From Bacteroides faecium (GTDB taxonomy: Bacteria > Bacteroidota > Bacteroidia > Bacteroidales > Bacteroidaceae), in assembly GCF_012113595.1 (NCBI RefSeq), contig NZ_CP050831.1, positions 2,108,001-2,172,000 of the forward strand: 64,000 bases of DNA. The letters are read 5' to 3'. This document shows positions 37,336-45,588 of the stretch, piece after piece. The position numbers and the translations under genes are program-made. Every line of letters starts with the position of its first letter. The stretch's first letter is position 1. The notes beneath the pieces were generated by a model. It saw nothing but the letters and a program-made list of their open reading frames with translations. It searched no databases and was not told where the DNA came from.

Positions 37336-37345
37336 TTCCAATAGC

Positions 37346-37561
37346 CTAGCCCCAATTGGTGGATTCGACATCACATTTCCAACAAAGGAGGTCAACATCT
37401 CCTGACGAAGCATCCACTGTTGTGACCAAGTCTAATAATCCATTAGCTAATAATGGATCAGTTTCCAAACGTTTTTCCAGTTCATGAACGAACATCTCGT
37501 CGCACAGTTCTTCATTAACAGGCTGAATGCCAGCCACTGCATTTTTCTTTAATTCTTTCAT
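37346..37561 (-). CDS. Candidate RiPP precursor peptide (71 aa, CWKC)
   Basis: A 71-residue acidic peptide without a signal sequence: charged N-terminal half (VNEELCDEMFVHELEKRLE), then NGLLDLVTTVDASSGDVD and a C-terminal CWKC followed by DVESTNWG. Cysteines are at 20, 60 and 63. A long leader and a short Cys/Trp-containing tail are typical of radical SAM peptide substrates. Its ATG overlaps the stop of the radical SAM gene (ATGA, 37558-37561), and two hairpins follow it, as expected for a precursor needing high, separately tuned expression. I do not recognise a named precursor family. Which residues are modified and where the leader ends cannot be read from sequence. Confidence 0.7.
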   Translation of the reverse strand: MKELKKNAVAGIQPVNEELCDEMFVHELEKRLETDPLLANGLLDLVTTVDASSGDVDLLCWKCDVESTNWG

Positions 37562-38958
37562 TTGATTTTTGAATTAGTGGTTAATAATAGTGATTGTTTA
37601 TATGCTGAATATGCTCTGTTTACAGACAGAGGATATACAGATTTAAATTTGAAACAAGCAGATGCCTTAAAACCATCTTTTGTATGAACAGAACGAGCTA
37701 AACATCCTCCTCCACATAATAGTGCATATTTACAAGATTGACAATTAAGAGCATTTCCGGTATTTCTTTCAAACCAATGCTTACGTACTTCTGTCCATTC
37801 AGGTTCTTCGTTTGTGTAATGCCCAATAACTTGGTCTGGTTTTCCGACTGTTTCAAGGCATGTAAATATATCTCCTACGGGATCTAGAAGATAGCTTCCA
37901 TATTGAGCAGAACAACTAGCAGAATATAAACGGCAACGAGAACCATTTTCTAAATATGATAGATAATGTCTATAAATGCCAAAGTCTTGATAATATATTT
38001 CTCCATTGTATGTCTTTTGATGTTGCTTATTAAATGTATCCATTGATAAATAATTGATATCAACATCGCAGTTATCATTCTCATTATATTTTCTTAATAT
38101 GGAAGAGTATGTTTTGAAATGAGGATTTGATGTGAATCCCAGTTTTTTAAATAATTCATTTAGCGATTTGAAATCTTGAAAATTGTTACTATCTGTATTA
38201 ACTCTTACCGATACATCAATATTTTTTCTTAATAAGATACCAATGTTATTAACTATTTTATCAAAACTGGCTCCTTCTTCATAATGAAATCTACGAGAAT
38301 TATGATTTTCTTTATCCCCATCAAGTGTAATTTGGAAGAAAGTAAAATATTCCGGAGATAGGATGTTCTCAAAATAGTCAATGTCATATCCATTGCTGAT
38401 TACTTTGAATGTATATCCTAATTGATGACCTTTCAGAACAATATATTCTATTACTTCTTTGTTTTGGCGCAAGAAAGGTTCACCCCCATAAAGAAGTATA
38501 TTTTTATAATGTAATTCTTTTCTAGGCTCAATTTTCATCATGATTTTATAGGCTTTATCTACCATCTCTTTTGTAAATGTCCATTTAGACCATTGATTCC
38601 CATGATTAGATATTCCATTCTCAAAGCAATAAGAACATCTGAAGTTACAGTCATAGCTAATAATGAATCCAAATGTTTTGTACAATTTACTTTGAGTTTT
38701 ATGTAGAAGTTGTGCTAATTTCTTTACATACTCAATTTCCTCTTCTTGAGTATGCGTTGTTAGATATCCTCTTTTCTGTAAATATGCTATAGTTTGTTCT
38801 GGTAATGAACTTGTTTTGGAAAAATCTTCTATTTCCTTCCAAATGTCTTTATCTAAAATATCAATAGCACCAGTATAGCCATGAGTTAACAGATATTTAT
38901 CATCTTCAATTTCTAACTTGACTGGAATTGTGTAATATGATAATCTCAACTTTTCCAT
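37558..38958 (-). CDS. Radical SAM/SPASM peptide maturase
   Basis: A 466-residue cytoplasmic enzyme. The N-terminal ~85 residues look like a PqqD-type leader-binding domain (YLLTHGYTGAIDIL). The radical SAM cluster motif is Cys104-x3-Cys108-x2-Cys111 (DCNFRCSYCFE), followed by GGEP (158-161) and ITLDGDKENHNSRR. The SPASM region holds Cys342, Cys349, Cys367, Cys406, Cys409, Cys415, Cys419 and Cys435, including NCQSCKYALLCGGGC. Such enzymes form thioether, carbon-carbon or epimerised residues in peptides. The overlapping 71-aa gene is the obvious substrate. The reaction type is not predictable from this. Confidence 0.92.
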   Translation of the reverse strand: MEKLRLSYYTIPVKLEIEDDKYLLTHGYTGAIDILDKDIWKEIEDFSKTSSLPEQTIAYLQKRGYLTTHTQEEEIEYVKKLAQLLHKTQSKLYKTFGFIISYDCNFRCSYCFENGISNHGNQWSKWTFTKEMVDKAYKIMMKIEPRKELHYKNILLYGGEPFLRQNKEVIEYIVLKGHQLGYTFKVISNGYDIDYFENILSPEYFTFFQITLDGDKENHNSRRFHYEEGASFDKIVNNIGILLRKNIDVSVRVNTDSNNFQDFKSLNELFKKLGFTSNPHFKTYSSILRKYNENDNCDVDINYLSMDTFNKQHQKTYNGEIYYQDFGIYRHYLSYLENGSRCRLYSASCSAQYGSYLLDPVGDIFTCLETVGKPDQVIGHYTNEEPEWTEVRKHWFERNTGNALNCQSCKYALLCGGGCLARSVHTKDGFKASACFKFKSVYPLSVNRAYSAYKQSLLLTTNSKIK

Positions 38959-38984
38959 TTTTTTTATTCTAATAAGTTTTACAT

Positions 38985-40901
38985 TTAAATATTACAGATA
39001 TACATCTGTTTATGGTTAGAAAAAAAGAATACTTGTTCTTCTTTACCTCGTGTCCAGTCTCTTAGCATCAAAAGAGCATTATCAGGCACTTTGCATTCTA
39101 TCGTATTTTTATTCGCTACTTTTCTTAATAAAGAAATCCATCCTTTTCTTTTATCAAAATAGAATAACTCATATTCATCTCCTATGCGGATAAAGTTATC
39201 GTCATTTCGCGGTACGCAGATCGCATATGTGATATTAACCTCTTTGCCGAAATCGAAAATTATTGAATCGCCTTTGTTCTTTGATAAAAAGTATGTAAGT
39301 GGATCATTATCAAAGCAATTTTTCAATTGCATTTCTGGATCTTTGTTATTATATGATTCTCCTGAAATAATGTTTTGTGGTATTAATTCTTCCCGATCAT
39401 TAAAAAAATGTAACTCTGCTAATTCAAGTAAAACATCATTTCGAGCTATATATTTAAGATACCTGTTCTTTTGATATAAGGTATCCATAGGATATGTATT
39501 AAAGCATACATAAGGCGTGTCACATACTTCATATAATTTCTTGTTAATCCTATTCCGATGATTTCCTCCGTAGAATTGTGCTTTAACAATTCGATACATT
39601 CGTTCCTGATTCCAACTAAAAAGAGGAAATTTGCGGTAAAGTGTTTCAGTCTTTATTTTGCTTAAATCTGCTTTAAGATAATGGAGTTGGCCATCAATGA
39701 AAACAAAAGGTTCAGACTCTAATTCTAACTTTTCGGATATTCCAGATAGTAGTAGATAAATGTTACGATCCTCAACTGCTCCAAAAGAAACACTATCTTC
39801 ATGTATTTCTCCTTTACAAATAGGAATTATCCGTTCTTTATTAAATGTTCCTAAATAATACCTTTTATTTATATCTTTCACTGGCAGACTTAATCTGCTT
39901 TGAAAGTACTCATTTGAGACATCTTTCTGAAAAATTTTCTTCAATGTAGGAGGAATTGTCACATCAGTCCAAGAGGCTAATATATCATCCTGTATTTGGA
40001 ACGTTTTCCTATAAATCTTACATTTTTTTCGTTCGTCTGTTCTCATTTTATTTCTTATTGGATAATATTCCATATAACAAAAGGGTATATTTTGTTTGTT
40101 TGTATCTAACAATACACACCAACTATGAGAACTATAAGTTTCCGGTGAATAAGCATAGAAATCGTTTTGGACAGGAATACCTAAAGAACGTAATACATGG
40201 ATAGTAAAATTACTTTCTTCTGTACATCCACCTGTGCGATAATCGAGAAGAAAAGAGGGAGATGCACAAACAGTTATATTGTTAAATATATGTGTATGAT
40301 GGAAACCTTCTTCACGTAAGCGCTGACAAATTGTAGTTGCTGCTTCTACGATATCAGAACCCGTGTAAACCGAATCTAAAAGATAACCATAACGTTCAGC
40401 ATATATTTCTCTCCAATCTTCCAATGGCTCATTATCAACCCGATATGGCAGTAAATATTCACAAAATTCTGAAAAAGAATAATACTTACCCCATGGTCTT
40501 TTACGCCAAGCATCGAAAGCATGATCTATATTATGTATTAAAAAGTCTGCTTTAATACATTCTGCATCTGCAACTTGTTCAAAATTGACATTTCTATTTA
40601 TGCTATCTAAGATTTCTGAACGAACAGTTCCATTAATTACAAATTCTTTTTTAGCTAACTCAATTAAAGAAATATTTTTGCTATATCCTCCATAGTGATA
40701 AGACATATTTTCTATTAAAAATAATGCAGCAGCATACTTTAATGTATCAGAATCGCATTTGTAATATTCTATTACTTTTAAGAGTTCACTTGTATTCTCT
40801 TTGGCTTTTTCTAATGCAAGTGCCAATTTTTTAGTATCTCTCGAAGAACAAGATGTCGAAAAGAGATAAAGAATAATTAATAATATATGACTGTGTCTCA
40901 T
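38985..40901 (-). CDS. Transglutaminase-like lipoprotein with discoidin-like C-terminus
   Basis: 638 residues from ATG 40901, which places a lipobox (FSTSC, Cys18) at the right distance; an upstream ATG at 40976 would spoil it. The transglutaminase/protease-fold core has Cys226 (TGGCTEE), His259 (SSHSWCV) and Asp266, in the order of a Cys-His-Asp triad. A C-terminal region of about 150 residues (LELAELHFFNDREELIP, FDNDPLTYFLSK, PRNDDNFIRIGDEYELFYF) looks like an F5/8-type sugar- or surface-binding domain. It lies 26 bases upstream of the radical SAM gene. It could process or crosslink the peptide in the periplasm or at the surface. A decayed copy lies at 29281-30487. Confidence 0.75.
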   Translation of the reverse strand: MRHSHILLIILYLFSTSCSSRDTKKLALALEKAKENTSELLKVIEYYKCDSDTLKYAAALFLIENMSYHYGGYSKNISLIELAKKEFVINGTVRSEILDSINRNVNFEQVADAECIKADFLIHNIDHAFDAWRKRPWGKYYSFSEFCEYLLPYRVDNEPLEDWREIYAERYGYLLDSVYTGSDIVEAATTICQRLREEGFHHTHIFNNITVCASPSFLLDYRTGGCTEESNFTIHVLRSLGIPVQNDFYAYSPETYSSHSWCVLLDTNKQNIPFCYMEYYPIRNKMRTDERKKCKIYRKTFQIQDDILASWTDVTIPPTLKKIFQKDVSNEYFQSRLSLPVKDINKRYYLGTFNKERIIPICKGEIHEDSVSFGAVEDRNIYLLLSGISEKLELESEPFVFIDGQLHYLKADLSKIKTETLYRKFPLFSWNQERMYRIVKAQFYGGNHRNRINKKLYEVCDTPYVCFNTYPMDTLYQKNRYLKYIARNDVLLELAELHFFNDREELIPQNIISGESYNNKDPEMQLKNCFDNDPLTYFLSKNKGDSIIFDFGKEVNITYAICVPRNDDNFIRIGDEYELFYFDKRKGWISLLRKVANKNTIECKVPDNALLMLRDWTRGKEEQVFFFSNHKQMYICNI

Positions 40902-41080
40902 ATAGGTTAACATTATTTGAATTTGTTGTAATGTCAAATAAATATCTTTTATTGATAGTATTTTTACTAATGCCAATTATTACGCTTGAGCCAATGAAAT
41001 AATGTATTATCAATAGCTCTAAAATGTACAATTAAACTTAGATGGCAATCTCTTAGTATATGATGAGTTATGTAATGTTT

Positions 41081-41461
41081 TCATAAACTAAAATCTCCAT
41101 ATAATTGCCAGTTTGCTGACGACAATTCTATTTTGTATTCTCCCGTTTCTTCTGTACCTAAATCAATAGTTGTGTACTTAGTACTAGCATTATAAGTTTG
41201 CTCATACACTACTTCACCTGTTGACATATTCGTTATGGTTATTTTAAAATCGGATTCGAAGTCTAATGACTCGGCCGTTAATAAATGACCCATGAGAAAT
41301 ACTTGTGCCGGAAATAGGTTACGTTGTGCAGAATGTTGTTCTGAGCCACGTATTATAACAGTTTGGCGTGTTGAATAAGTATCAATCCCACTATTGGCAA
41401 AACCCGGTAATTGTGTAAATAGCATGCTGCATAGTACGAAAATAAGTAGTTCTTTTTTCAT
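41081..41461 (-). CDS. Small secreted DUF3244-like protein
   Basis: 126 residues with a signal peptide (cleavage near GFAN). The mature part is a single small beta-sandwich (FKITITNMSTGEVVYEQTY, then YTTIDLGTEETGEYKIELSS, ending GDFSL), as in DUF3244 proteins. These occur often in Bacteroides next to TPR-type regulators. No function is established. It is transcribed toward the transglutaminase gene, 180 bases away, and lies directly downstream of the TPR regulator gene. Confidence 0.7.
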   Translation of the reverse strand: MKKELLIFVLCSMLFTQLPGFANSGIDTYSTRQTVIIRGSEQHSAQRNLFPAQVFLMGHLLTAESLDFESDFKITITNMSTGEVVYEQTYNASTKYTTIDLGTEETGEYKIELSSANWQLYGDFSL

Positions 41462-41501
41462 GTCTGTAAAATATAAATTCGGTTTTTCATTTTTGATGTT
41501 G

Positions 41502-41509
41502 CAAACATA
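41502..41509 (-). promoter_or_regulatory. -7 element of the DUF3244-like gene
   Basis: TATGTTTG on the minus strand is a perfect TAnnTTTG about 40 bases before the start codon. No TTTG lies 19-21 bases further upstream, which would fit activator dependence, for example on the adjacent TPR-HTH protein. Confidence 0.45.
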
Positions 41510-41594
41510 GGGCTTAGAGCTGATTTGGTTTGTGTAGTATTTTGTTAAAGTTTAATTAACAATTTGATGTTTCTTGAAAATCAATACATTACAT

Positions 41595-43505
41595 CTAAAT
41601 CTCTTCTATCAGAATATCAAATTTTACAGGCGTCTCTACATTCATCCTCTTCATAATAGCATCTCTTCTTTTGTATGCAGCATTGGACGTGCAGCCAAAT
41701 ACATTCGCAATATCTGCATATTTCATGCCAATTTTAACCAAACAGCAGAAATAGACATCTTCTTTCAATAGTCGTTCATGCTTCCCCGTCAATCGACTGA
41801 TAAACCCATGTGTTAATTGGTCTATTTCCGAAATCAATGTTTCCCATATTTCATTCGGTACTTTTTCGTTTGCATCCGGATTTTCATAATTGTGTTGTTT
41901 TATGGTTAATAAGGTCTTGTAGGCGACAGACTGACTTGTTAATAAACTGTCGAACAAGTAACTTTTTTCTTTTTTGATGTTAGTCAGTTGCTCTGTTAAA
42001 TGGATATTATATTTCGCGTCATCTGGTAATTGTATTTGTTTCATAAGTTGTTCTATTTCTTTCTCTTTATCTGCAATAGCTTTTTTTATATCTGTGTATA
42101 TCTTGTCTTTTTCTTTTAATAATTCATTGAGACAGCTATTCAGTTGATCTAAATATTGTTTATCTTCATTATACTCACTACATTTTTGTTTTAACTCCGC
42201 TATTTCTGCATCTTTATTCTCCATATCTTTTCTCATTTGGATGGATTGTGTGGAGATAGTTTGTAATAGAGACTCCTGTTTCAGTTTTAGTTGTTGTGCT
42301 TTCTGACGATATTTGATTCGTTTGTATACAAAAAGAACAATGAGTATTACTATGAAACTACTCCCGGCGTAGATGTAATACAAGTATAATGATAGGTTAC
42401 TCCTGTGTTTTTGTTCACTCTGTTGAAGAAGGGTTACTTCCTCAACTACTAAAATTTCCTTTGTACGTTCAATGTGTTTTGTACTATCCATATATGCTTC
42501 ATAGTTATCTTTGAAATGCAATGCTTCGGTAAAGTCTCCTTTTTTCCGCGCTACATCTTCTAGTATGATGCAAGCACCAGCTTTAGTGTAAAAACTGGGA
42601 GAAAATAGGCTTTTGTAAGCATAGTAAACAGCCGAATCTTTTTGATTGCTTCTGCTATAAGCATCACCTAGACTTAGGTATATACCATATAGTTGAGCGG
42701 TGTCTTTTTGCAGCATTAGTTCACGTCTGATATATGAAATAGCCTTTTCCGGTTCTCCCATTTCGTTATAAAGAATTCTTAGGGAGCTAAGAACTTCTAT
42801 CTTTACATGTGGATTATTTAGTTTTTCAGCAATGGGTAGGGCGCGGTTTAGTAACTCTTCGGCTTTGCCATGAAATGCTGCTCCTTTCATAATACATATA
42901 TCCGCTCGTTGTGCAAGTAACGTTGCTAAATGGGCAGAGTCAGCCTCTTGTTTAAGAAGTTCTTCTTCGCATACATAAAGAGAGTCCGCTTTGTCCAGTA
43001 GATCTTGTTGGAAGTATACATACCCAAGGTTTCCATATAGCATACACAATAGTTTATGGTCTTTGGCTTGTTTCACTAATGGCATTGCTCTGAGAAATTC
43101 GCGTATGGTGGCAGGATTATTTCTAGATTCCTGATACACTCTTCCGAGATAATAATGGGCTTTTGCCTGCATTGCTATATCATTATCTATCGAATCATAA
43201 TACTCGGTGGCTATACGAATTAAAGAATCTGTGGTTGGTGTAATGTAGTTTTTGTCTTGTGCTTGGGTTAGTAATAAGGCATATTTAGCATTTTGGGCAG
43301 GTGTTTTTATCTCTGACAGGCAGATATTCTCCAGTAGATACAATGCGCTGTCCGGACGGGTGGACATCAATGAATCTGCAGTAGATAAAAGTAAATCTCC
43401 ACTTCCTTTTTGTTGGCAGGCAAAGGTTACGAATATCAGATTAAATAAACAGAGGTAATATATTAGTCTGTTATGTTCTTTTGTTTGGTGCTTGATGCTT
43501 TTCAT
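41595..43505 (-). CDS. TPR-transmembrane-HTH regulator
   Basis: 636 residues. The N-terminus has a possible lipobox or anchor (VTFAC, Cys30). TPR-like repeats fill about 35-345 (YLGRVYQESRN, YGNLGYVYFQQDLLDKAD, YLSLGDAYSRSNQKDSAV). A membrane helix is at about 371-395, a coiled coil at about 400-520, and a C-terminal HTH at about 580-625 (YADIANVFGCTSNAAYKRRD). This periplasmic-TPR/cytoplasmic-HTH plan is common in Bacteroides and suggests a one-component sensor that regulates nearby genes, here probably the DUF3244-like and maturase genes. The signal is unknown. Confidence 0.8.
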   Translation of the reverse strand: MKSIKHQTKEHNRLIYYLCLFNLIFVTFACQQKGSGDLLLSTADSLMSTRPDSALYLLENICLSEIKTPAQNAKYALLLTQAQDKNYITPTTDSLIRIATEYYDSIDNDIAMQAKAHYYLGRVYQESRNNPATIREFLRAMPLVKQAKDHKLLCMLYGNLGYVYFQQDLLDKADSLYVCEEELLKQEADSAHLATLLAQRADICIMKGAAFHGKAEELLNRALPIAEKLNNPHVKIEVLSSLRILYNEMGEPEKAISYIRRELMLQKDTAQLYGIYLSLGDAYSRSNQKDSAVYYAYKSLFSPSFYTKAGACIILEDVARKKGDFTEALHFKDNYEAYMDSTKHIERTKEILVVEEVTLLQQSEQKHRSNLSLYLYYIYAGSSFIVILIVLFVYKRIKYRQKAQQLKLKQESLLQTISTQSIQMRKDMENKDAEIAELKQKCSEYNEDKQYLDQLNSCLNELLKEKDKIYTDIKKAIADKEKEIEQLMKQIQLPDDAKYNIHLTEQLTNIKKEKSYLFDSLLTSQSVAYKTLLTIKQHNYENPDANEKVPNEIWETLISEIDQLTHGFISRLTGKHERLLKEDVYFCCLVKIGMKYADIANVFGCTSNAAYKRRDAIMKRMNVETPVKFDILIEEI

Positions 43506-43800
43506 AATTCGGCTTTATATATAGTACAATTGTGGATTCTACATTGCTTATCTTATCGTTGCTAATTTATGTTTATTTAAAACACTTGTTGGGAGAAGTT
43601 TTTCGTTTGTTTTGCACTGAAAGGAATTAGCTCTTTGGTAGAACAGTACAAAATTGTTATAGAACCGAATAAGACTTTCCGCTGGCTATTTCTTTTTCAT
43701 ATTTCTATCTCTCCTTTTATCTTTTCTCTGTATCTTCGATGAACAAAGGGTTTGCAGACTGGACTATTGACTTTTTCGCCTTATCACCTGTCAGCGATTA

Positions 43801-43920
43801 GTTTCAATATTTGTATCTCCTAGTGAAACTGTTCGTTTCTCGGTGTGAAACACTTCGTTTCACTGCTTGAAACGCTTTGTTTCTCGGTGTGAAACTTTTA
43901 GTTTCAAACGGGGTTGAAAC
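43801..43920. repeat. 22-bp-period array of GAAAC/GTTTC arms
   Basis: GAAAC starts at 43825, 43847, 43869 and 43891, and GTTTC at 43835, 43857, 43879 and 43901: both series are exactly 22 bp apart. Unpaired flanking copies lie at 43801 and 43916. Each unit is GAAAC-N5-GTTTC-N7 with differing spacers. It occupies the gap between the island regulator gene and rhaK. The 578-base gap otherwise holds only the rhaK promoter region. Confidence 0.92.
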
Positions 43921-43977
43921 AAATTGCGAAATAGCTTTACGGAAGCTGTGCTTGAAGAATCCTTTTTCTGTTTTGTG

Positions 43978-44041
43978 TCAAAATGTATATCCTTTCAATC
44001 AAAATGCGTAAGGAACACGAGGCGGGAATCGCCTATCTTTG
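43978..44041 (+). promoter_or_regulatory. rhaK promoter with paired activator half-sites
   Basis: TCAAAATG occurs at 43978-43985 and 43999-44006, exactly 21 bp apart. A perfect -7 element TATCTTTG lies at 44034-44041 and no -33 TTTG is present. Two direct half-sites next to the -33 position is the layout expected for an AraC-family activator, probably RhaR encoded at 50174. Confidence 0.6.
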
Positions 44042-44084
44042 CAATGTAGGTAAATGGATACCTTAAATATATAGACAGAATACC

Positions 44085-45542
44085 ATGAAACAAAACTTTT
44101 TTGCAGTCGACCTGGGCGCAACGAGCGGCCGTACAATCTTGGGAACTTTCATTGAAGGCGGATTAAACCTCGAAGAGATTAACCGTTTCCCTAATCATCT
44201 GATTGAAGTCGGTGGTCATTTCTATTGGGATATTTATGCATTATACCGTCATATCATTGACGGCTTGAAGCTGGTGGCTCACCGTGGTGAATCTATCGCT
44301 TCTATCGGTATTGACACATGGGGAGTGGATTTTGTATGCGTCGGAAAGGACGGAAACCTGCTTCGTCAGCCTTATGCGTATCGTGACCCGCATACGGTAG
44401 GAGCGCCGGAAGCTCTTTTCTCCCGCATTTCGCGTAGTGAAGTATATGGTAAGACGGGTATTCAGATAATGAATTTTAATTCACTTTTCCAGTTGGATAC
44501 TTTACGCCGTAATAATGACAGTGCGTTGGCGGCAGCAGATAAGATTCTGTTTATGCCGGATGCATTGAGTTATATGCTGACCGGGGAAATGGTGACGGAA
44601 TATACGATTGCTTCGACAGCCCAACTGGTGAATGCACAAACCCGCAGTCTCGAACCGGAATTGCTGAAAGCAGTCGGATTGAGCGAAAAGAACTTCGGGC
44701 GTTTTGTATTCCCGGGTGAAAAGGTAGGAGTACTGACAGAAGAAGTACAGAAGATTACCGGACTGGGAGCTATCCCTGTGATTGCCGTAGCCGGACATGA
44801 TACGGGTTCTGCCGTTGCTGCCGTTCCGGCATTAGACCGTAACTTTGCTTACCTGAGCAGTGGGACATGGTCACTGATGGGCGTTGAAACGGATGCTCCG
44901 GTAATCAATGCCGAAACGGAAGCACTGAACTTTACCAATGAAGGCGGTGTGGAAGGAACTATCCGCCTGCTGAAGAATATCTGCGGAATGTGGTTGCTGG
45001 AACGCTGTCGCTTGAATTGGGGGGATACAAGTTATCCCGAACTTATCAGCGAGGCAGATGCTTGCGAGCCGTTCCGCAGCTTGATTAATCCCGATGATGA
45101 CTGCTTCGCGAATCCTGCGGATATGGAAAAGGCTATTGCAGAATATTGTCATGCTACCGGACAGCCTGTTCCCGGACAGCGCGGGCAGGTGGTGCGCTGT
45201 ATCTTCGAGAGTCTGGCTTTGCGTTACCGTCAAGTATTGGAGAACTTGCGTTCACTTTCTCCCCGTCCGATTGATACCTTGCACGTGATTGGCGGTGGCA
45301 GCCGGAACGATTTGCTGAACCAGTTTACTGCCAATGCTATCGGTATTCCGGTGGTTGCGGGACCGTCCGAAGCTACCGCTATCGGTAATGTGATGATTCA
45401 GGCAATGGCGGCAGGTGAAGCGACGGATGTGGCAGGTATGCGCCGGTTGATAAACAGTTCCATCCCGTTGAAAACGTATCAGCCACAAGATACGGAAGCG
45501 TGGGACGCGGCTTATATCCACTTTAAAAACTGTATCCGATAA
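44085..45542 (+). CDS. rhaK: L-rhamnulokinase
   Basis: A 485-residue FGGY-family kinase phosphorylating L-rhamnulose at C1. The phosphate-1 loop DLGATSGRTILG (from Asp9) and GIDTWGVDFV match RhaB/RhaK enzymes, as do AVAGHDTGSAVAAVP and VIGGGSRNDLLNQ in the C-terminal ATPase lobe. It is the first gene of the rhamnose operon, 46 bases before the isomerase. In B. thetaiotaomicron the name rhaK is used for this gene (rhaB in E. coli). Confidence 0.95.
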   Translation: MKQNFFAVDLGATSGRTILGTFIEGGLNLEEINRFPNHLIEVGGHFYWDIYALYRHIIDGLKLVAHRGESIASIGIDTWGVDFVCVGKDGNLLRQPYAYRDPHTVGAPEALFSRISRSEVYGKTGIQIMNFNSLFQLDTLRRNNDSALAAADKILFMPDALSYMLTGEMVTEYTIASTAQLVNAQTRSLEPELLKAVGLSEKNFGRFVFPGEKVGVLTEEVQKITGLGAIPVIAVAGHDTGSAVAAVPALDRNFAYLSSGTWSLMGVETDAPVINAETEALNFTNEGGVEGTIRLLKNICGMWLLERCRLNWGDTSYPELISEADACEPFRSLINPDDDCFANPADMEKAIAEYCHATGQPVPGQRGQVVRCIFESLALRYRQVLENLRSLSPRPIDTLHVIGGGSRNDLLNQFTANAIGIPVVAGPSEATAIGNVMIQAMAAGEATDVAGMRRLINSSIPLKTYQPQDTEAWDAAYIHFKNCIR

Positions 45543-45588
45543 TTAATAAATTAACCGACAGAATAATCATTTTAAACAATAGAATATC

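Larger units (their letters stand above)
29281..43505 (-). other. Accessory island carrying a putative RiPP locus, inserted between argR and rhaK
   Basis: All genes here are on the minus strand and are visibly richer in A/T than the arginine and rhamnose genes on either side. I recall argR and rhaK being adjacent in B. thetaiotaomicron VPI-5482, so this looks like an insertion relative to that genome. No transposase, integrase or flanking repeat was seen. Its limits are approximate: first and last coding traces. Confidence 0.6.

Noticed and set aside
40902..40976. Longer start for the transglutaminase-like lipoprotein
   Set aside because: It would place the lipobox cysteine at residue 43, too far for a lipoprotein signal; ATG 40901 places it at 18.
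43801..43920. CRISPR array
   Set aside because: Units are 22 bp with only 5-bp conserved arms and no spacer of normal length; no cas genes are near.
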